From contig NZ_CP101291.1 of NCBI RefSeq assembly GCF_024300645.1, forward strand, positions 1,922,001-1,986,000: a stretch of DNA of 64,000 nucleotides. Reading direction: 5' to 3'. The notes beneath the pieces are model-generated. The model was not told the DNA's origin. It saw only the letters and a program-made list of their open reading frames with translations, and did no database searches. Position 1 is the first letter of the stretch, and the number at the start of each line of letters is the position of its first letter. The stretch comes from Alteromonas sp. LMIT006 (GTDB taxonomy: Bacteria > Pseudomonadota > Gammaproteobacteria > Enterobacterales > Alteromonadaceae). The translations under genes were made by a program, and so were the position numbers. Positions 28,479 to 37,336 of the stretch are shown here, piece by piece.

Positions 28479-29572
28479 TAAGGTTGCCACTGATAATTGC
28501 TATTATCAGGCTCTAACACTTGAGAACCATTAGTTGATAACTTTGGAATAAGACGACCTCCTTGTTTAAACGTCGCTTGCAAGCGTTCTTGTGTAGCAAG
28601 AAGGTTTAGCTCGAATATTGCCGTATTGCCATGTTGAGAGACATGCCTAAAATCATCAACTATACTCAAATTTTCTAAAAAACGCTGTACCTCAGCTAAG
28701 ATCTCGATGTTAGATACGCCTGAAATGTTAATTGAATAATTGATGCGTTGGTCATTGGCAAATTGTTTTGTGTCGATTGCAAAACGCTCAGCCGTAAATT
28801 CGGTATAAAAATCCACAAACTTATTGATTAACGTTTGGGTATCCACCGCAGTGAAAGAGACTAAACGCAATAAATCCCCTTCTTTAACAAAACCATCCAG
28901 TTGCCAAAGGAATTCTGCGTTTGGATAGATCCTAGCCGCTAACGTCGAATTAACTTGATATCGCTCACTGGCATCATAAAGCGTGTCAACGAATTGTCCC
29001 CAAATGTCAATTGGTGCGACAGCGGCAACATCTTGTAGGTCATAAATTGGCAGACTTATTGGTATAGCACGACGCTGTGTTGCTTGTTCAAGTTCTATTT
29101 TTAAAACGTGTTCGCTTGCAGCGTGAATGATTTCTCTTTCGTCATTAAGTGGGTCTTGATAGATCAACCATAACAAAGCGTGTGGTCTTTGCTCACCCCA
29201 CAGTGGCAATTGTTGGTCTTTTAGCCATTGTTCTAAACGTGTTTGATCGAATTCCACTTCTAATCCGACATAAGGCTGAGCAATAAAACGCGATGCCTCT
29301 ACATAGTTTTGTGCATTATTTAACAAAGATTTCATTGCACTGTCTGACAGTACAGATTGTGTTCCTGATAGCTTCACTAAGACTTGCTGCAAGGCTTCTT
29401 TTGTCGCATTAGCCCTAGCAGAACTGGTTTGTTCTAACATAGGGGCTTGTCCTATATTCAGTGAAAACTCGGCGTTCGCAGAAGATGCACAAAAACAAGG
29501 AAAGAAAAACAAAACTAAAACTAAACTGGTTCGCGTGATAGCCAATCCCAAAAACCCACAAAAAAATGTCAA
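28478..29572 (-). CDS. DUF2066 exported protein
   Basis: The ~364-residue protein has an N-terminal hydrophobic signal (about 10-33, ending SSANA) and then the DUF2066 pattern: ATKEALQQVLVKLSGTQSVL, AQNYVEASRFIAQPYVGLEVEFD and RLEQWLKDQQLPLWGEQRP. The role is unknown; the gene is usually found beside purM and hda in gammaproteobacteria. No ATG precedes the signal peptide: the listed start is a TTG at 29572, and another TTG at 29545, preceded by GGGA, is equally possible. It overlaps hda by TAATG and is divergent from purM. Confidence 0.85.
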   Translation of the reverse strand: MTFFCGFLGLAITRTSLVLVLFFFPCFCASSANAEFSLNIGQAPMLEQTSSARANATKEALQQVLVKLSGTQSVLSDSAMKSLLNNAQNYVEASRFIAQPYVGLEVEFDQTRLEQWLKDQQLPLWGEQRPHALLWLIYQDPLNDEREIIHAASEHVLKIELEQATQRRAIPISLPIYDLQDVAAVAPIDIWGQFVDTLYDASERYQVNSTLAARIYPNAEFLWQLDGFVKEGDLLRLVSFTAVDTQTLINKFVDFYTEFTAERFAIDTKQFANDQRINYSINISGVSNIEILAEVQRFLENLSIVDDFRHVSQHGNTAIFELNLLATQERLQATFKQGGRLIPKLSTNGSQVLEPDNSNYQWQP

Positions 29573-29690
29573 AACTTATAGTGATATTGTTATGTATTTC
29601 AAAGTATAATGCACGTAAATAAACGGATTTTTTCTAGTACGCATTGGAGTATGCGATTTTCAAATTACAACTATTTCGTGAGACCGTCCT

Positions 29691-30725
29691 GTGAGCAAAT
29701 CCCCACAATCCCTAAGCTATAAAGACTCTGGTGTCGACATTGACGCTGGTAATGAACTCGTCGAGCGCATTAAATCTGTAACCAAAAAAACTCATCGTCC
29801 GGAAGTTCGAGGCGGTTTAGGCGGATTTGGGGCGTTATGTGCATTACCAGAAAAGTACAAAAACCCTTTATTAGTATCAGGGACTGATGGCGTTGGTACA
29901 AAACTGCGCTTAGCAATGGATTGTCATGAGCACTCAGGTATAGGTATTGATTTGGTAGCAATGTGTGTGAACGATTTGATTGTTCAAGGTGCTGAACCAT
30001 TATTTTTTTTGGACTACTACGCAACAGGTAAGTTAGATGTTGATGTTGCAGTAGAAGTAGTGAGTGGCATTGGTGCAGGTTGTGAGCTATCTGGTTGTGC
30101 TCTGATTGGTGGCGAAACAGCAGAAATGCCTGGGATGTATCATGGCTCAGATTATGACGTTGCTGGTTTTTGTGTCGGTGTTGTAGAAGCTGATGATGTG
30201 ATTGACGGTAGCAAAGTCAGCGATGGTGATGCATTAATTGCGCTGGCATCATCAGGTCCGCACTCTAATGGTTTTTCACTCATTCGCAAGATCATCGACG
30301 TATCACAAGCCGATATCAGTACAGATTTAGCTGGCAGATCAATTCAGTCCCAACTGCTTGAACCTACTCGCATCTATGTCAAATCCGTTCTGACTCTTCT
30401 TGAAAATACTCCAGTACATGCCATTTCACACATTACCGGCGGTGGTTTTTGGGAAAATATACCACGTGTACTTCCTGACACGATGCAAGCCAATATCGAC
30501 ACCAGTAGCTGGGAGTGGCCTGCCATCTTTACTTGGCTGCAACAACAAGGCAATGTCACAACACACGAAATGTATCGGACATTTAACTGTGGTGTCGGGT
30601 TGATCATTGCGCTCCCACAAGAAGCTGTAGCCGAGGCTTTAACTGTGTTAAACGCACAGGGAGAAACAGCATGGCAAATTGGTACTATTAGTACCAAAAC
30701 AGGTGACGCTTCGGTAGTCATGTAA
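29691..30725 (+). CDS. purM: Phosphoribosylformylglycinamidine cyclo-ligase (AIR synthetase)
   Basis: The 344-residue protein has the PurM motifs [42 protein letters not shown] and [11 protein letters not shown]. It closes formylglycinamidine ribonucleotide to aminoimidazole ribonucleotide with ATP. The start is GTG at 29691. purN follows after one base, as in E. coli, so the two are cotranscribed. The 118-bp divergent gap to the DUF2066 gene holds a TATAAT at 29605-29610 but no matching -35, and I found no clear PurR operator. Confidence 0.98.
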   Translation: MSKSPQSLSYKDSGVDIDAGNELVERIKSVTKKTHRPEVRGGLGGFGALCALPEKYKNPLLVSGTDGVGTKLRLAMDCHEHSGIGIDLVAMCVNDLIVQGAEPLFFLDYYATGKLDVDVAVEVVSGIGAGCELSGCALIGGETAEMPGMYHGSDYDVAGFCVGVVEADDVIDGSKVSDGDALIALASSGPHSNGFSLIRKIIDVSQADISTDLAGRSIQSQLLEPTRIYVKSVLTLLENTPVHAISHITGGGFWENIPRVLPDTMQANIDTSSWEWPAIFTWLQQQGNVTTHEMYRTFNCGVGLIIALPQEAVAEALTVLNAQGETAWQIGTISTKTGDASVVM

Positions 30726-30726
30726 A

Positions 30727-31377
30727 ATGAGTCATGCTAAACGCATTGTCGTACTGATTTCAGGAAGCGGCAGTAATTTACAGTCGATTATTGAAGCCTG
30801 TCAGTCAGGCTTCATTAATGGTCAAATCGTTGGTGTCATATCTAATAAACCAGGTGCATATGGCTTAACTCGAGCATCTAATGAAGCAATTCCGACTCGA
30901 GTAGTTGATCCCAAAGTGATTGGTGGTATCCGCGATGAGTACGACACAGTGCTTCGCGAAGAAATAGATAAATTTGCTCCTGATTTAGTGGTATTGGCTG
31001 GCTTTATGCGGATTTTATCTGCCCCTTTCGTTGCCCATTACGAAGGCCGTTTGCTGAATATTCATCCTTCTTTGTTACCAAAATACAAAGGATTACACAC
31101 CCATCAACGAGCATTGGATGCGAAAGACACTGAACATGGAGTATCAGTGCATTTTGTGACAGCTGAGTTGGACGGTGGTCCAGTTGTACTGCAAGCCAAA
31201 GTGCCTATATTTGAAGATGACGATGCAGATATTCTCGCCTCTAGGGTCCAACAGCAAGAGCATCAAATTTATCCTTTAGTCGTCAAGTGGTTTGCCGACG
31301 ACAGATTAACAATGAAAAATGGCAGAGCCATACTGGATAATACCCCATTAGCAGAGGCTGGTTATGCAGCTGATTAA
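30727..31377 (+). CDS. purN: Phosphoribosylglycinamide formyltransferase (GART)
   Basis: The 216-residue protein has the PurN motifs ISGSGSNLQSII and NIHPSLLPKYKG, with N111, H113 and D149 (TAELDGG) matching the catalytic trio. It transfers a formyl group from 10-formyl-tetrahydrofolate to GAR, the third step of purine synthesis. It starts one base after purM and its last 14 bases overlap the DUF3108 gene, indicating a purM-purN-DUF3108 operon. Confidence 0.98.
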   Translation: MSHAKRIVVLISGSGSNLQSIIEACQSGFINGQIVGVISNKPGAYGLTRASNEAIPTRVVDPKVIGGIRDEYDTVLREEIDKFAPDLVVLAGFMRILSAPFVAHYEGRLLNIHPSLLPKYKGLHTHQRALDAKDTEHGVSVHFVTAELDGGPVVLQAKVPIFEDDDADILASRVQQQEHQIYPLVVKWFADDRLTMKNGRAILDNTPLAEAGYAAD

Positions 31378-32122
31378 ATGGCTTGCCAATTTATTACTTC
31401 TGCTCGGTTTAACAGCAGTCTCTTTACAAGCGGCTGAAAATCAAAGTCGACCAAGTGATTTTGGATTATTTGCATTTCAGGCAAAATACCAAATAACAAG
31501 AAATGATAGTAAAATTGGCAATGCCTCCATCACCTTAGCGCTTACTGACTCACAGGCCATATTTGATTACTATTCCAAAGTCAGTCGTTTTTTTTTGACG
31601 GACGAGCGCAGCGAAAGAACTGTCTATCGGTTGCTGGACAACACAAAACTAATCATTCCGATATCTCCCAACACTTACGAATATATTCGCACTGGTACAG
31701 GTCCTGACGACCAACTTTTCATAGATTTTGAACGACAAACCATACAAAGCGATGATGGGATCATCTCATTTGACACCGAACACAATGACAACCAATTTTT
31801 TCGGTTAGATATTCCCTTTCGTTTGCAAAAAGGTCTCCCTATACCTTCCCAATATGAGTTTTATAACTACCGTGGTGAAGCAAGAAGCTATATTGTGGAA
31901 CAGCGTGAGAACCAAATATTGAATTTACCTATTGGTCAAGTTGAGGCCGAGTATTTTGTCATAACTCGACCCAATTCAACACGACGTATCACACACGCTT
32001 GGTTTGCGGCAGAATATCAGTATCAACTGATCCGCTTGAATCAATTCAAAGATGGAAAGGAACAGGCAGATATGCGTCTAAAAAGCTTTACTCTTATTCC
32101 ATCAAAAACCGCTTCAAAATAA
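31364..32122 (+). CDS. DUF3108 exported protein
   Basis: The 252-residue product has a clear signal peptide (about 1-23, LLLLLGLTAVSLQA) and a beta-rich mature region typical of DUF3108: FAFQAKYQITRNDSKIGNAS, FYNYRGEARSYIVEQ and THAWFAAEYQYQLIRLNQFKDG. It is periplasmic or envelope-associated, with unknown function; it commonly follows purN in this order of bacteria. It overlaps purN by 14 bp and ends 83 bp before fadE. Confidence 0.87.
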   Translation: MQLIKWLANLLLLLGLTAVSLQAAENQSRPSDFGLFAFQAKYQITRNDSKIGNASITLALTDSQAIFDYYSKVSRFFLTDERSERTVYRLLDNTKLIIPISPNTYEYIRTGTGPDDQLFIDFERQTIQSDDGIISFDTEHNDNQFFRLDIPFRLQKGLPIPSQYEFYNYRGEARSYIVEQRENQILNLPIGQVEAEYFVITRPNSTRRITHAWFAAEYQYQLIRLNQFKDGKEQADMRLKSFTLIPSKTASK

Positions 32123-32173
32123 CAATTCATTTACAAGCTTACTTGATCTCTTAACAATATATCGCTACCATTT

Positions 32174-32190
32174 AACTGGTCAGACCTTAA
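32174..32190 (+). promoter_or_regulatory. FadR-type operator upstream of fadE
   Basis: AACTGGTCAGACCTTAA matches the FadR operator pattern (CTGGTCnGACC core) with a perfect GGTC-A-GACC palindrome. It lies 15 bp upstream of the fadE ATG. FadR represses beta-oxidation genes until long-chain acyl-CoA binds. The site was identified by eye; whether this organism has FadR is not visible in the window. Confidence 0.75.
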
Positions 32191-32205
32191 TTGTTTGGAG
32201 AAAAT

Positions 32206-34761
32206 ATGTCAGAGGTTATTTGGATTGTACTTGCGATTGCTACAATCGGTTTTTGTAGTTATAAGCGCTTGTCTTTAATGGTTACTTTATTGGCTGTTGG
32301 AGCTGTCCTGGCTTTAGCCAGTGCAAGTGGTGCTAGCTTTACACTACCTTGGGTGTTATTAGCCCTAACTTTTATTTTATTCGGCCTGCCTAGTGTCAGA
32401 CAAACACTCTTAAGCAAACATTTGTTGTCATTCTTTCGCAAAGTCATGCCTGAAATGTCTCAGACAGAGCAAGAGGCCATTGATGCTGGTACGGTATGGT
32501 GGGATGGCGAACTTTTTTCAGGTAAACCAAATTGGCAAAAACTCCACGCCATTAACGCCCCAGTGTTAACCGCAGAAGAAAAAGCATTTCTTGAGGGGCC
32601 AGTTGAAACCGTCTGCGCCATGGTGGATGAATGGCAAATCAACCACAAAGATGCTGATTTACCGCCTGAGATTTGGCAGTTTCTAGGCGAGCAAAAGTTC
32701 TTTGCGATGATTATCAAAAAAGAGTACGGTGGTCTTGAATTTTCAGCCTATGCACAATCTCGTGTGTTACAAAAGTTATCAGCAGTTTCTGCCGTCTTAT
32801 CTACTACTGTAGGCGTACCTAACTCTCTTGGTCCAGGTGAACTTCTGCAACACTATGGAACAAAGGCTCAACAAGACTACTATCTCCCAAGACTCGCTGT
32901 GGGTAAAGAAATTCCCTGTTTCGCACTAACTAGCCCAGAGGCTGGGTCTGATGCTGGATCTATTCCTGATCGTGGCGTTGTGTGTAAAGGGGAATGGGAA
33001 GGTGAAGAAGTTATCGGTATGCGACTGACGTTTGATAAGCGCTACATTACCCTTGCTCCTGTAGCAACCGTTATTGGTTTAGCTTTTAAACTCTATGACC
33101 CCGACGGTTTACTTGGTGATAATGAAGAGTTGGGGATAACCTGTGCCCTGCTCCCTCGTGATACCAAGGGGCTCAACATTGGCAATCGTCACTTCCCTTT
33201 GAACGTGCCATTTCACAATGGCCCTCTTAGTGGTGAAAATATTTTTGTCCCACTGGACTACATCATCGGTGGTCAAACTATGGCCGGTAAAGGTTGGCGT
33301 ATGCTAATGGAATGTCTCTCGGTTGGTCGTTGCATCACCTTGCCTTCTTCCTCTGCCGGAGCTGCCAAGTCGATTGCACTTGCTACTGGCGCTTACTCTC
33401 GTATTCGCCGACAATTTAGAATGCCTATCGGCCAAATGGAAGGCGTAGAAGAAATGCTCGCACGTATTGGTGCAAGCGCGTATATGATGGATGCGGTGAC
33501 TTCGTTCTCTACCACTGGTATTGATAACGGAGAGAAACCATCGGTTATTTCTGCGATTTCCAAGTATCACCTCACAGAGCGTATGCGAACGGTTATTAAC
33601 GATGCAATGGATGTGCATGGTGGTAAAGGGATTTGTTTAGGACCTAATAATTATCTTGGTCGAGGCTATCAAGGAATGCCAATTTCTATTACGGTCGAAG
33701 GTGCAAATATCTTAACCCGTAATATGATGATCTTCGGACAAGGCGCGTTTCGTTGTCACCCTTATGTGTTATCAGAAATACAAGCCGCAGCGATCAAAGA
33801 TACAGCCAAAGCAACAGAACGTTTTGATCAAGCGGTATTCGGACATATTGGTTTTAGTATCAGTAACTTCTTTGGTAGCTTATGGTTTACTTTGACAAGA
33901 GGCTTTTTCAACTCAACTCCATACCATGATGAAACGGCCCAATACTACAAACGTCTTTCAGGTTATAGTGCAAATTTAGCGTTTATGACAGACTTAGCTA
34001 TGGGTGTACTTGGCGGTAGCTTAAAACGACGCGAACGTTTATCCGCTCGCTTAGGTGATGTATTAAGCCACCTTTACTTGGCTTCCGCAACGTTGAAACG
34101 TTTTGATGACCAAGGACGGATCAAAGACGATTTGCCAATGGTGCATTGGAACTTGCAAGATTCTATGGCTGCCATAGAGTATGCGATTGATGAATACATT
34201 CGCAACTTCCCTGTCACACCTGTACGCTGGTTAATGCGCCTCGTTGTTCAGCCATTTGGTCAACTCCAGGCGAAACCAAATGATGTCATTGAACACCAAA
34301 TTGCACACATGTTGCAAACGCCTAACCCGACTCGTACACGCTTAGGTGAAGGTCAGTTTACTGCCCGGGTACAAGGCAATTTGTTGGGTGAGCTTGAGCA
34401 AACCCTTGACGATGTCGTCGCTGCCGAACCTATATTTGCGAAAGTGTGCAAATCCATTGGTGAAAAACGTCAATTTACCAAACTAGATGAGTTAGCAAAG
34501 ATTGCACTTGAGAAAAAAATCATTACTGATGAAGAAGCAGCTCTATTAGTTAGCGCTGAGCAAGGACGACTAAAAACCATCAACGTGGATGATTTTGCTC
34601 CAGAAGAGCTTAAACTAGGCGCCGCACCGAAGCGGAAATCGTCGACTCGAAGCGCTGCAAAACGCCCCGTTGCCGCCAAAAAGTCGACCTCTACCAAAAA
34701 ATCGGCTGCTCAGAAAGACTCAGATACAAAAGCATCTGAAGATGGAAAAGACGCAGCTTAA
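32206..34761 (+). CDS. fadE: Acyl-CoA dehydrogenase FadE (long form) with lysine-rich C-terminal extension
   Basis: The ~851-residue protein has two N-terminal membrane helices (about 1-50), then the FadE acyl-CoA dehydrogenase domain. Visible segments are [38 protein letters not shown] and [22 protein letters not shown], followed by the DUF1974 C-terminal domain. It catalyses the first, FAD-dependent step of fatty acid beta-oxidation at the membrane. I chose ATG 32206 (TTGGAG upstream) over a TTG at 32191. The last ~45 residues (after LKLGAAP) are an Ala/Lys/Ser-rich basic tail absent from E. coli FadE. The gene carries a FadR-type operator upstream and ends in a terminator. Confidence 0.96.
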   Translation: MSEVIWIVLAIATIGFCSYKRLSLMVTLLAVGAVLALASASGASFTLPWVLLALTFILFGLPSVRQTLLSKHLLSFFRKVMPEMSQTEQEAIDAGTVWWDGELFSGKPNWQKLHAINAPVLTAEEKAFLEGPVETVCAMVDEWQINHKDADLPPEIWQFLGEQKFFAMIIKKEYGGLEFSAYAQSRVLQKLSAVSAVLSTTVGVPNSLGPGELLQHYGTKAQQDYYLPRLAVGKEIPCFALTSPEAGSDAGSIPDRGVVCKGEWEGEEVIGMRLTFDKRYITLAPVATVIGLAFKLYDPDGLLGDNEELGITCALLPRDTKGLNIGNRHFPLNVPFHNGPLSGENIFVPLDYIIGGQTMAGKGWRMLMECLSVGRCITLPSSSAGAAKSIALATGAYSRIRRQFRMPIGQMEGVEEMLARIGASAYMMDAVTSFSTTGIDNGEKPSVISAISKYHLTERMRTVINDAMDVHGGKGICLGPNNYLGRGYQGMPISITVEGANILTRNMMIFGQGAFRCHPYVLSEIQAAAIKDTAKATERFDQAVFGHIGFSISNFFGSLWFTLTRGFFNSTPYHDETAQYYKRLSGYSANLAFMTDLAMGVLGGSLKRRERLSARLGDVLSHLYLASATLKRFDDQGRIKDDLPMVHWNLQDSMAAIEYAIDEYIRNFPVTPVRWLMRLVVQPFGQLQAKPNDVIEHQIAHMLQTPNPTRTRLGEGQFTARVQGNLLGELEQTLDDVVAAEPIFAKVCKSIGEKRQFTKLDELAKIALEKKIITDEEAALLVSAEQGRLKTINVDDFAPEELKLGAAPKRKSSTRSAAKRPVAAKKSTSTKKSAAQKDSDTKASEDGKDAA

Positions 34762-34775
34762 GTATAGCATGAAAC

Positions 34776-34805
34776 AAAAAGCCCATATTAAATATGGGCT
34801 TTTTT
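34776..34805. terminator. Bidirectional intrinsic terminator after fadE
   Basis: AGCCCATA and TATGGGCT form an 8-bp stem around a short A/T loop, with an A-run on the left and a T-run on the right. It separates fadE (plus) from the convergent response-regulator gene (minus). Confidence 0.9.
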
Positions 34806-34822
34806 ATATATTGAACTAGGTA

Positions 34823-35464
34823 TTACATCTCAGCTGAATCTATCGCTTCGACTAATAACACAACTTGAGTACGCGACGTGACATTAAATTTTTTAAAAAT
34901 TGCACTCACATGTGCTTTCACTGTCGCTTCTGTTACAAACAATTTATCTGCAATTTCGCGGTTTGATAGACCTTCTTTAAGACACTCTAAAACGCGAAGT
35001 TGCTTTGGTGTCAGATCCTTTACTCGTTGAATTGACGTCAACAAATCAGGTGTTTGCTCTTCTACAGTATCAATGAATTTTTCAGGTATGAAACGACCAC
35101 CTTGTAAGACAGACATAATACCATGAGCAATTTTACGCGAATTAAAAGACTTTAAGATATAGCCTTTGGCGCCGTAGTGCATGGCTATGCTAACCGCTTT
35201 GTCCGTTTCATTCGCAGAAATAACGACAACGGGGGTATCTGGTGCGCATTCCATGACAGAGGTTAATCCGTAAAAGTTATCCGAACCAGGCATATTCAAA
35301 TCAAGTAATATCAAATCTATGTCTGGGTGGGCCTTTATCACTTTTAATGTGGACGGTACGGAGTCGGCATGGACTATTTTTAGATCATTAAAAAAAGGGC
35401 TGATTGAACATTCAAGCGCTTCTCTGAATAATGGATGGTCATCAGCAATCAAAAACGTACTCAT
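34823..35464 (-). CDS. NarL/LuxR-family response regulator (orphan)
   Basis: The 213-residue protein has a receiver domain (about 1-120) with D8-D9, phosphoacceptor D55 in LILLDLNMPG and the conserved lysine in YILKSF. A LuxR-type helix-turn-helix follows (about 145-205: LTPKQLRVLECLKEGLSNRE, then IADKLFVTEATVKAHVSAIF). It is a phosphorylation-controlled transcription factor. No sensor kinase is adjacent; the kinase at 58.4-59.8 kb is far away and not an obvious partner. It is divergent from cmoA, and the shared upstream region carries repeated TAGACT motifs. Confidence 0.93.
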   Translation of the reverse strand: MSTFLIADDHPLFREALECSISPFFNDLKIVHADSVPSTLKVIKAHPDIDLILLDLNMPGSDNFYGLTSVMECAPDTPVVVISANETDKAVSIAMHYGAKGYILKSFNSRKIAHGIMSVLQGGRFIPEKFIDTVEEQTPDLLTSIQRVKDLTPKQLRVLECLKEGLSNREIADKLFVTEATVKAHVSAIFKKFNVTSRTQVVLLVEAIDSAEM

Positions 35465-35494
35465 ACAATACCTGTATTTAGCAACAATAAGAAC

Positions 35495-35559
35495 AGTCTA
35501 GGCTAGTTTACAAACAACAACTAGAGTAAAATATTAGACTTACATCTATATTTTAGACT
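35495..35559. repeat. Repeated TAGACT motifs in the response regulator/cmoA divergent region
   Basis: TAGACT occurs in inverted orientation at 35495-35500 (as AGTCTA) and twice directly at 35535-35540 and 35554-35559, the latter two extended to TTAGACT. A separate inverted repeat CTAGTT/AACTAG spans 35503-35524. NarL-type regulators bind clustered heptamers, so these could be autoregulatory sites. No binding data support this. Confidence 0.4.
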
Positions 35560-35565
35560 AGCAAA

Positions 35566-36294
35566 GTGAAAAGTGATAATTTATTTTCTGTTCCATTTCA
35601 ACGAGTAGCAGATTTCAGCTTTGATGCAAAGGTTGCTCAAGTATTCCCAGACATGATCAATCGTTCGATTCCTGGGTATACCATTATGATCCAAAACCTC
35701 GGTGAGATTGCCAATCGCTTTGCGTCTGATGGCTCAGTTATTTATGACCTGGGCTGTGCAACTGGGATAAGTACACTAAGTATTGCTCGCTCAATCACAG
35801 CAACAAATTGTCGAGTTCTCGGGGTCGATAACTCTGGTGCAATGCTAGAACAATGTGAGCGTTTTATCCAAGCTTACCAACACTCTTCGCCAATAGAATT
35901 GATCGAGGCTGACATCCTTGATTTAGAGTTAGAGCCCTGCTCTGTTGTCGTCATGAACTTTACCTTGCAATTTTTGCCTCCCGCTTCGCGAGAAGCAGTA
36001 ATAAAACGTATTTATGATGCCCTGGAACCTGGAGGGGTTTTGTTGCTTTCCGAAAAAGTAAAAGGCGAACATAGCCAACATGATGAACTGTTGATTCACC
36101 TCCACCACAATTTTAAACGAGACAATGGCTATAGTGACTTAGAAATAAGTCAGAAACGAACTGCCCTCGAAAACGTCATGTTACTCGATACCCAATCACA
36201 ACATTTTGAGCGTTTTGAGGCTGCTGGGTTTGCTTCTTATACCGAGTGGTACCGCTGTTTCAATTTTACGTCAATGCTTGCGTTTAAAGCTTAA
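35566..36294 (+). CDS. cmoA: Carboxy-S-adenosyl-L-methionine synthase CmoA
   Basis: The 242-residue protein starts MKSDNLFSVPFQRVADFSFD and has the SAM-binding motif YDLGCATGISTLS and the PGGVLLLSEKV and DNGYSDLEISQKRTALENV segments typical of CmoA. It converts SAM and prephenate to carboxy-SAM, the donor used by CmoB to make 5-carboxymethoxyuridine at tRNA position 34. The start is a GTG at 35566. cmoB follows after 11 bp. Confidence 0.97.
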   Translation: MKSDNLFSVPFQRVADFSFDAKVAQVFPDMINRSIPGYTIMIQNLGEIANRFASDGSVIYDLGCATGISTLSIARSITATNCRVLGVDNSGAMLEQCERFIQAYQHSSPIELIEADILDLELEPCSVVVMNFTLQFLPPASREAVIKRIYDALEPGGVLLLSEKVKGEHSQHDELLIHLHHNFKRDNGYSDLEISQKRTALENVMLLDTQSQHFERFEAAGFASYTEWYRCFNFTSMLAFKA

Positions 36295-36305
36295 GAGAAT
36301 GATTC

Positions 36306-37274
36306 ATGCAAACACACTTCAGCCATTTTTATAGAGCCATACTCAATACTCCGCTTGAACGCCTAATTGAATCCTTGCCACTGACACTTGCCCAATGGGA
36401 AGCATCCAATAAACACGGGCATTGGACAAAATGGCAAAAACTCCTTCAAGAGCTGCCTTCACCTGACCACCCTCAATGGCATATAGAAGATGGGGCAATT
36501 GTATTGTGCAAGGATGTCTTTTCAGAAGCCGAAAACAAACGAATAAATGGCTTATTAAAACAATTCAAACCGTGGCGCAAAGGGCCTTATCAAATCGATA
36601 CCACCTTTATCGATACCGAGTGGCGCAGTGATTACAAATGGGACAGACTGCTACCGCACATCTCTCCGCTCACCGATAGACGCGTACTTGACGTAGGTTG
36701 TGGTAGTGGCTATCACATGTGGCGCATGTTGGAAGCAAATGCTAAACACGTTGTAGGGATAGATCCGACGGTTTTATTTTTTATGCAATTCTTAATTGTG
36801 AAACAATTTGCAGGCGATCATCCTGTCCATTTTTTACCTTTAGGGATTGAAGTAATGCCCCCCTCGCATGGTTTTGATACCGTATTTTGCATGGGGGTGT
36901 TTTATCATCGGAAGGATCCGTTTGCGTTCTTGCAGCAACTTAAAGAACAGCTCATTAAGGGTGGTGAACTCGTCCTTGAAACGCTGATTGTTCCAGGGGA
37001 TGAACAAACGGTATTGATGCCAACAGACCGCTATGCACAAATGAGTAACGTATGGTTTATACCCAGTGCTAAAGCAATGATTTTATGGCTTGAACGCGCT
37101 GGGTTTAAACATGTTAAGGTTGTCGACTCTGCACTGACATCGATAGCCGAACAACGGAAAACAGAATGGATTGATGGCCATTCGCTCGCCGATTTTTTAC
37201 ACCCTAATGATCCGGCTTTAACCATTGAAGGTTACCCAGCTCCGACTCGAGCCGTATTTATTGCCAATAGATAA
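36306..37274 (+). CDS. cmoB: tRNA U34 carboxymethyltransferase CmoB
   Basis: The 322-residue protein has the CmoB core: GPYQIDTTFIDTEWRSDYKW, then VLDVGCGSGYHMWRML (SAM-fold motif), VGIDPTVLFFMQF and FCMGVFYHRKDP. It transfers the carboxymethyl group of carboxy-SAM to 5-hydroxyuridine at the tRNA wobble base. It directly follows cmoA and precedes the glucosylglycerate cluster by 62 bp. Length matches E. coli CmoB. Confidence 0.97.
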   Translation: MQTHFSHFYRAILNTPLERLIESLPLTLAQWEASNKHGHWTKWQKLLQELPSPDHPQWHIEDGAIVLCKDVFSEAENKRINGLLKQFKPWRKGPYQIDTTFIDTEWRSDYKWDRLLPHISPLTDRRVLDVGCGSGYHMWRMLEANAKHVVGIDPTVLFFMQFLIVKQFAGDHPVHFLPLGIEVMPPSHGFDTVFCMGVFYHRKDPFAFLQQLKEQLIKGGELVLETLIVPGDEQTVLMPTDRYAQMSNVWFIPSAKAMILWLERAGFKHVKVVDSALTSIAEQRKTEWIDGHSLADFLHPNDPALTIEGYPAPTRAVFIANR

Positions 37275-37336
37275 TTTTCGCTTTGGCATAATCTTTGAAC
37301 TACTCTTTATCAAATTGATGTCACTCATAATGATAA

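Noticed and set aside
29573-29690. PurR operator before purM (and before purC)
   Set aside because: No sequence resembling the ACGCAAACGTTTTCGT-type palindrome was found by eye.
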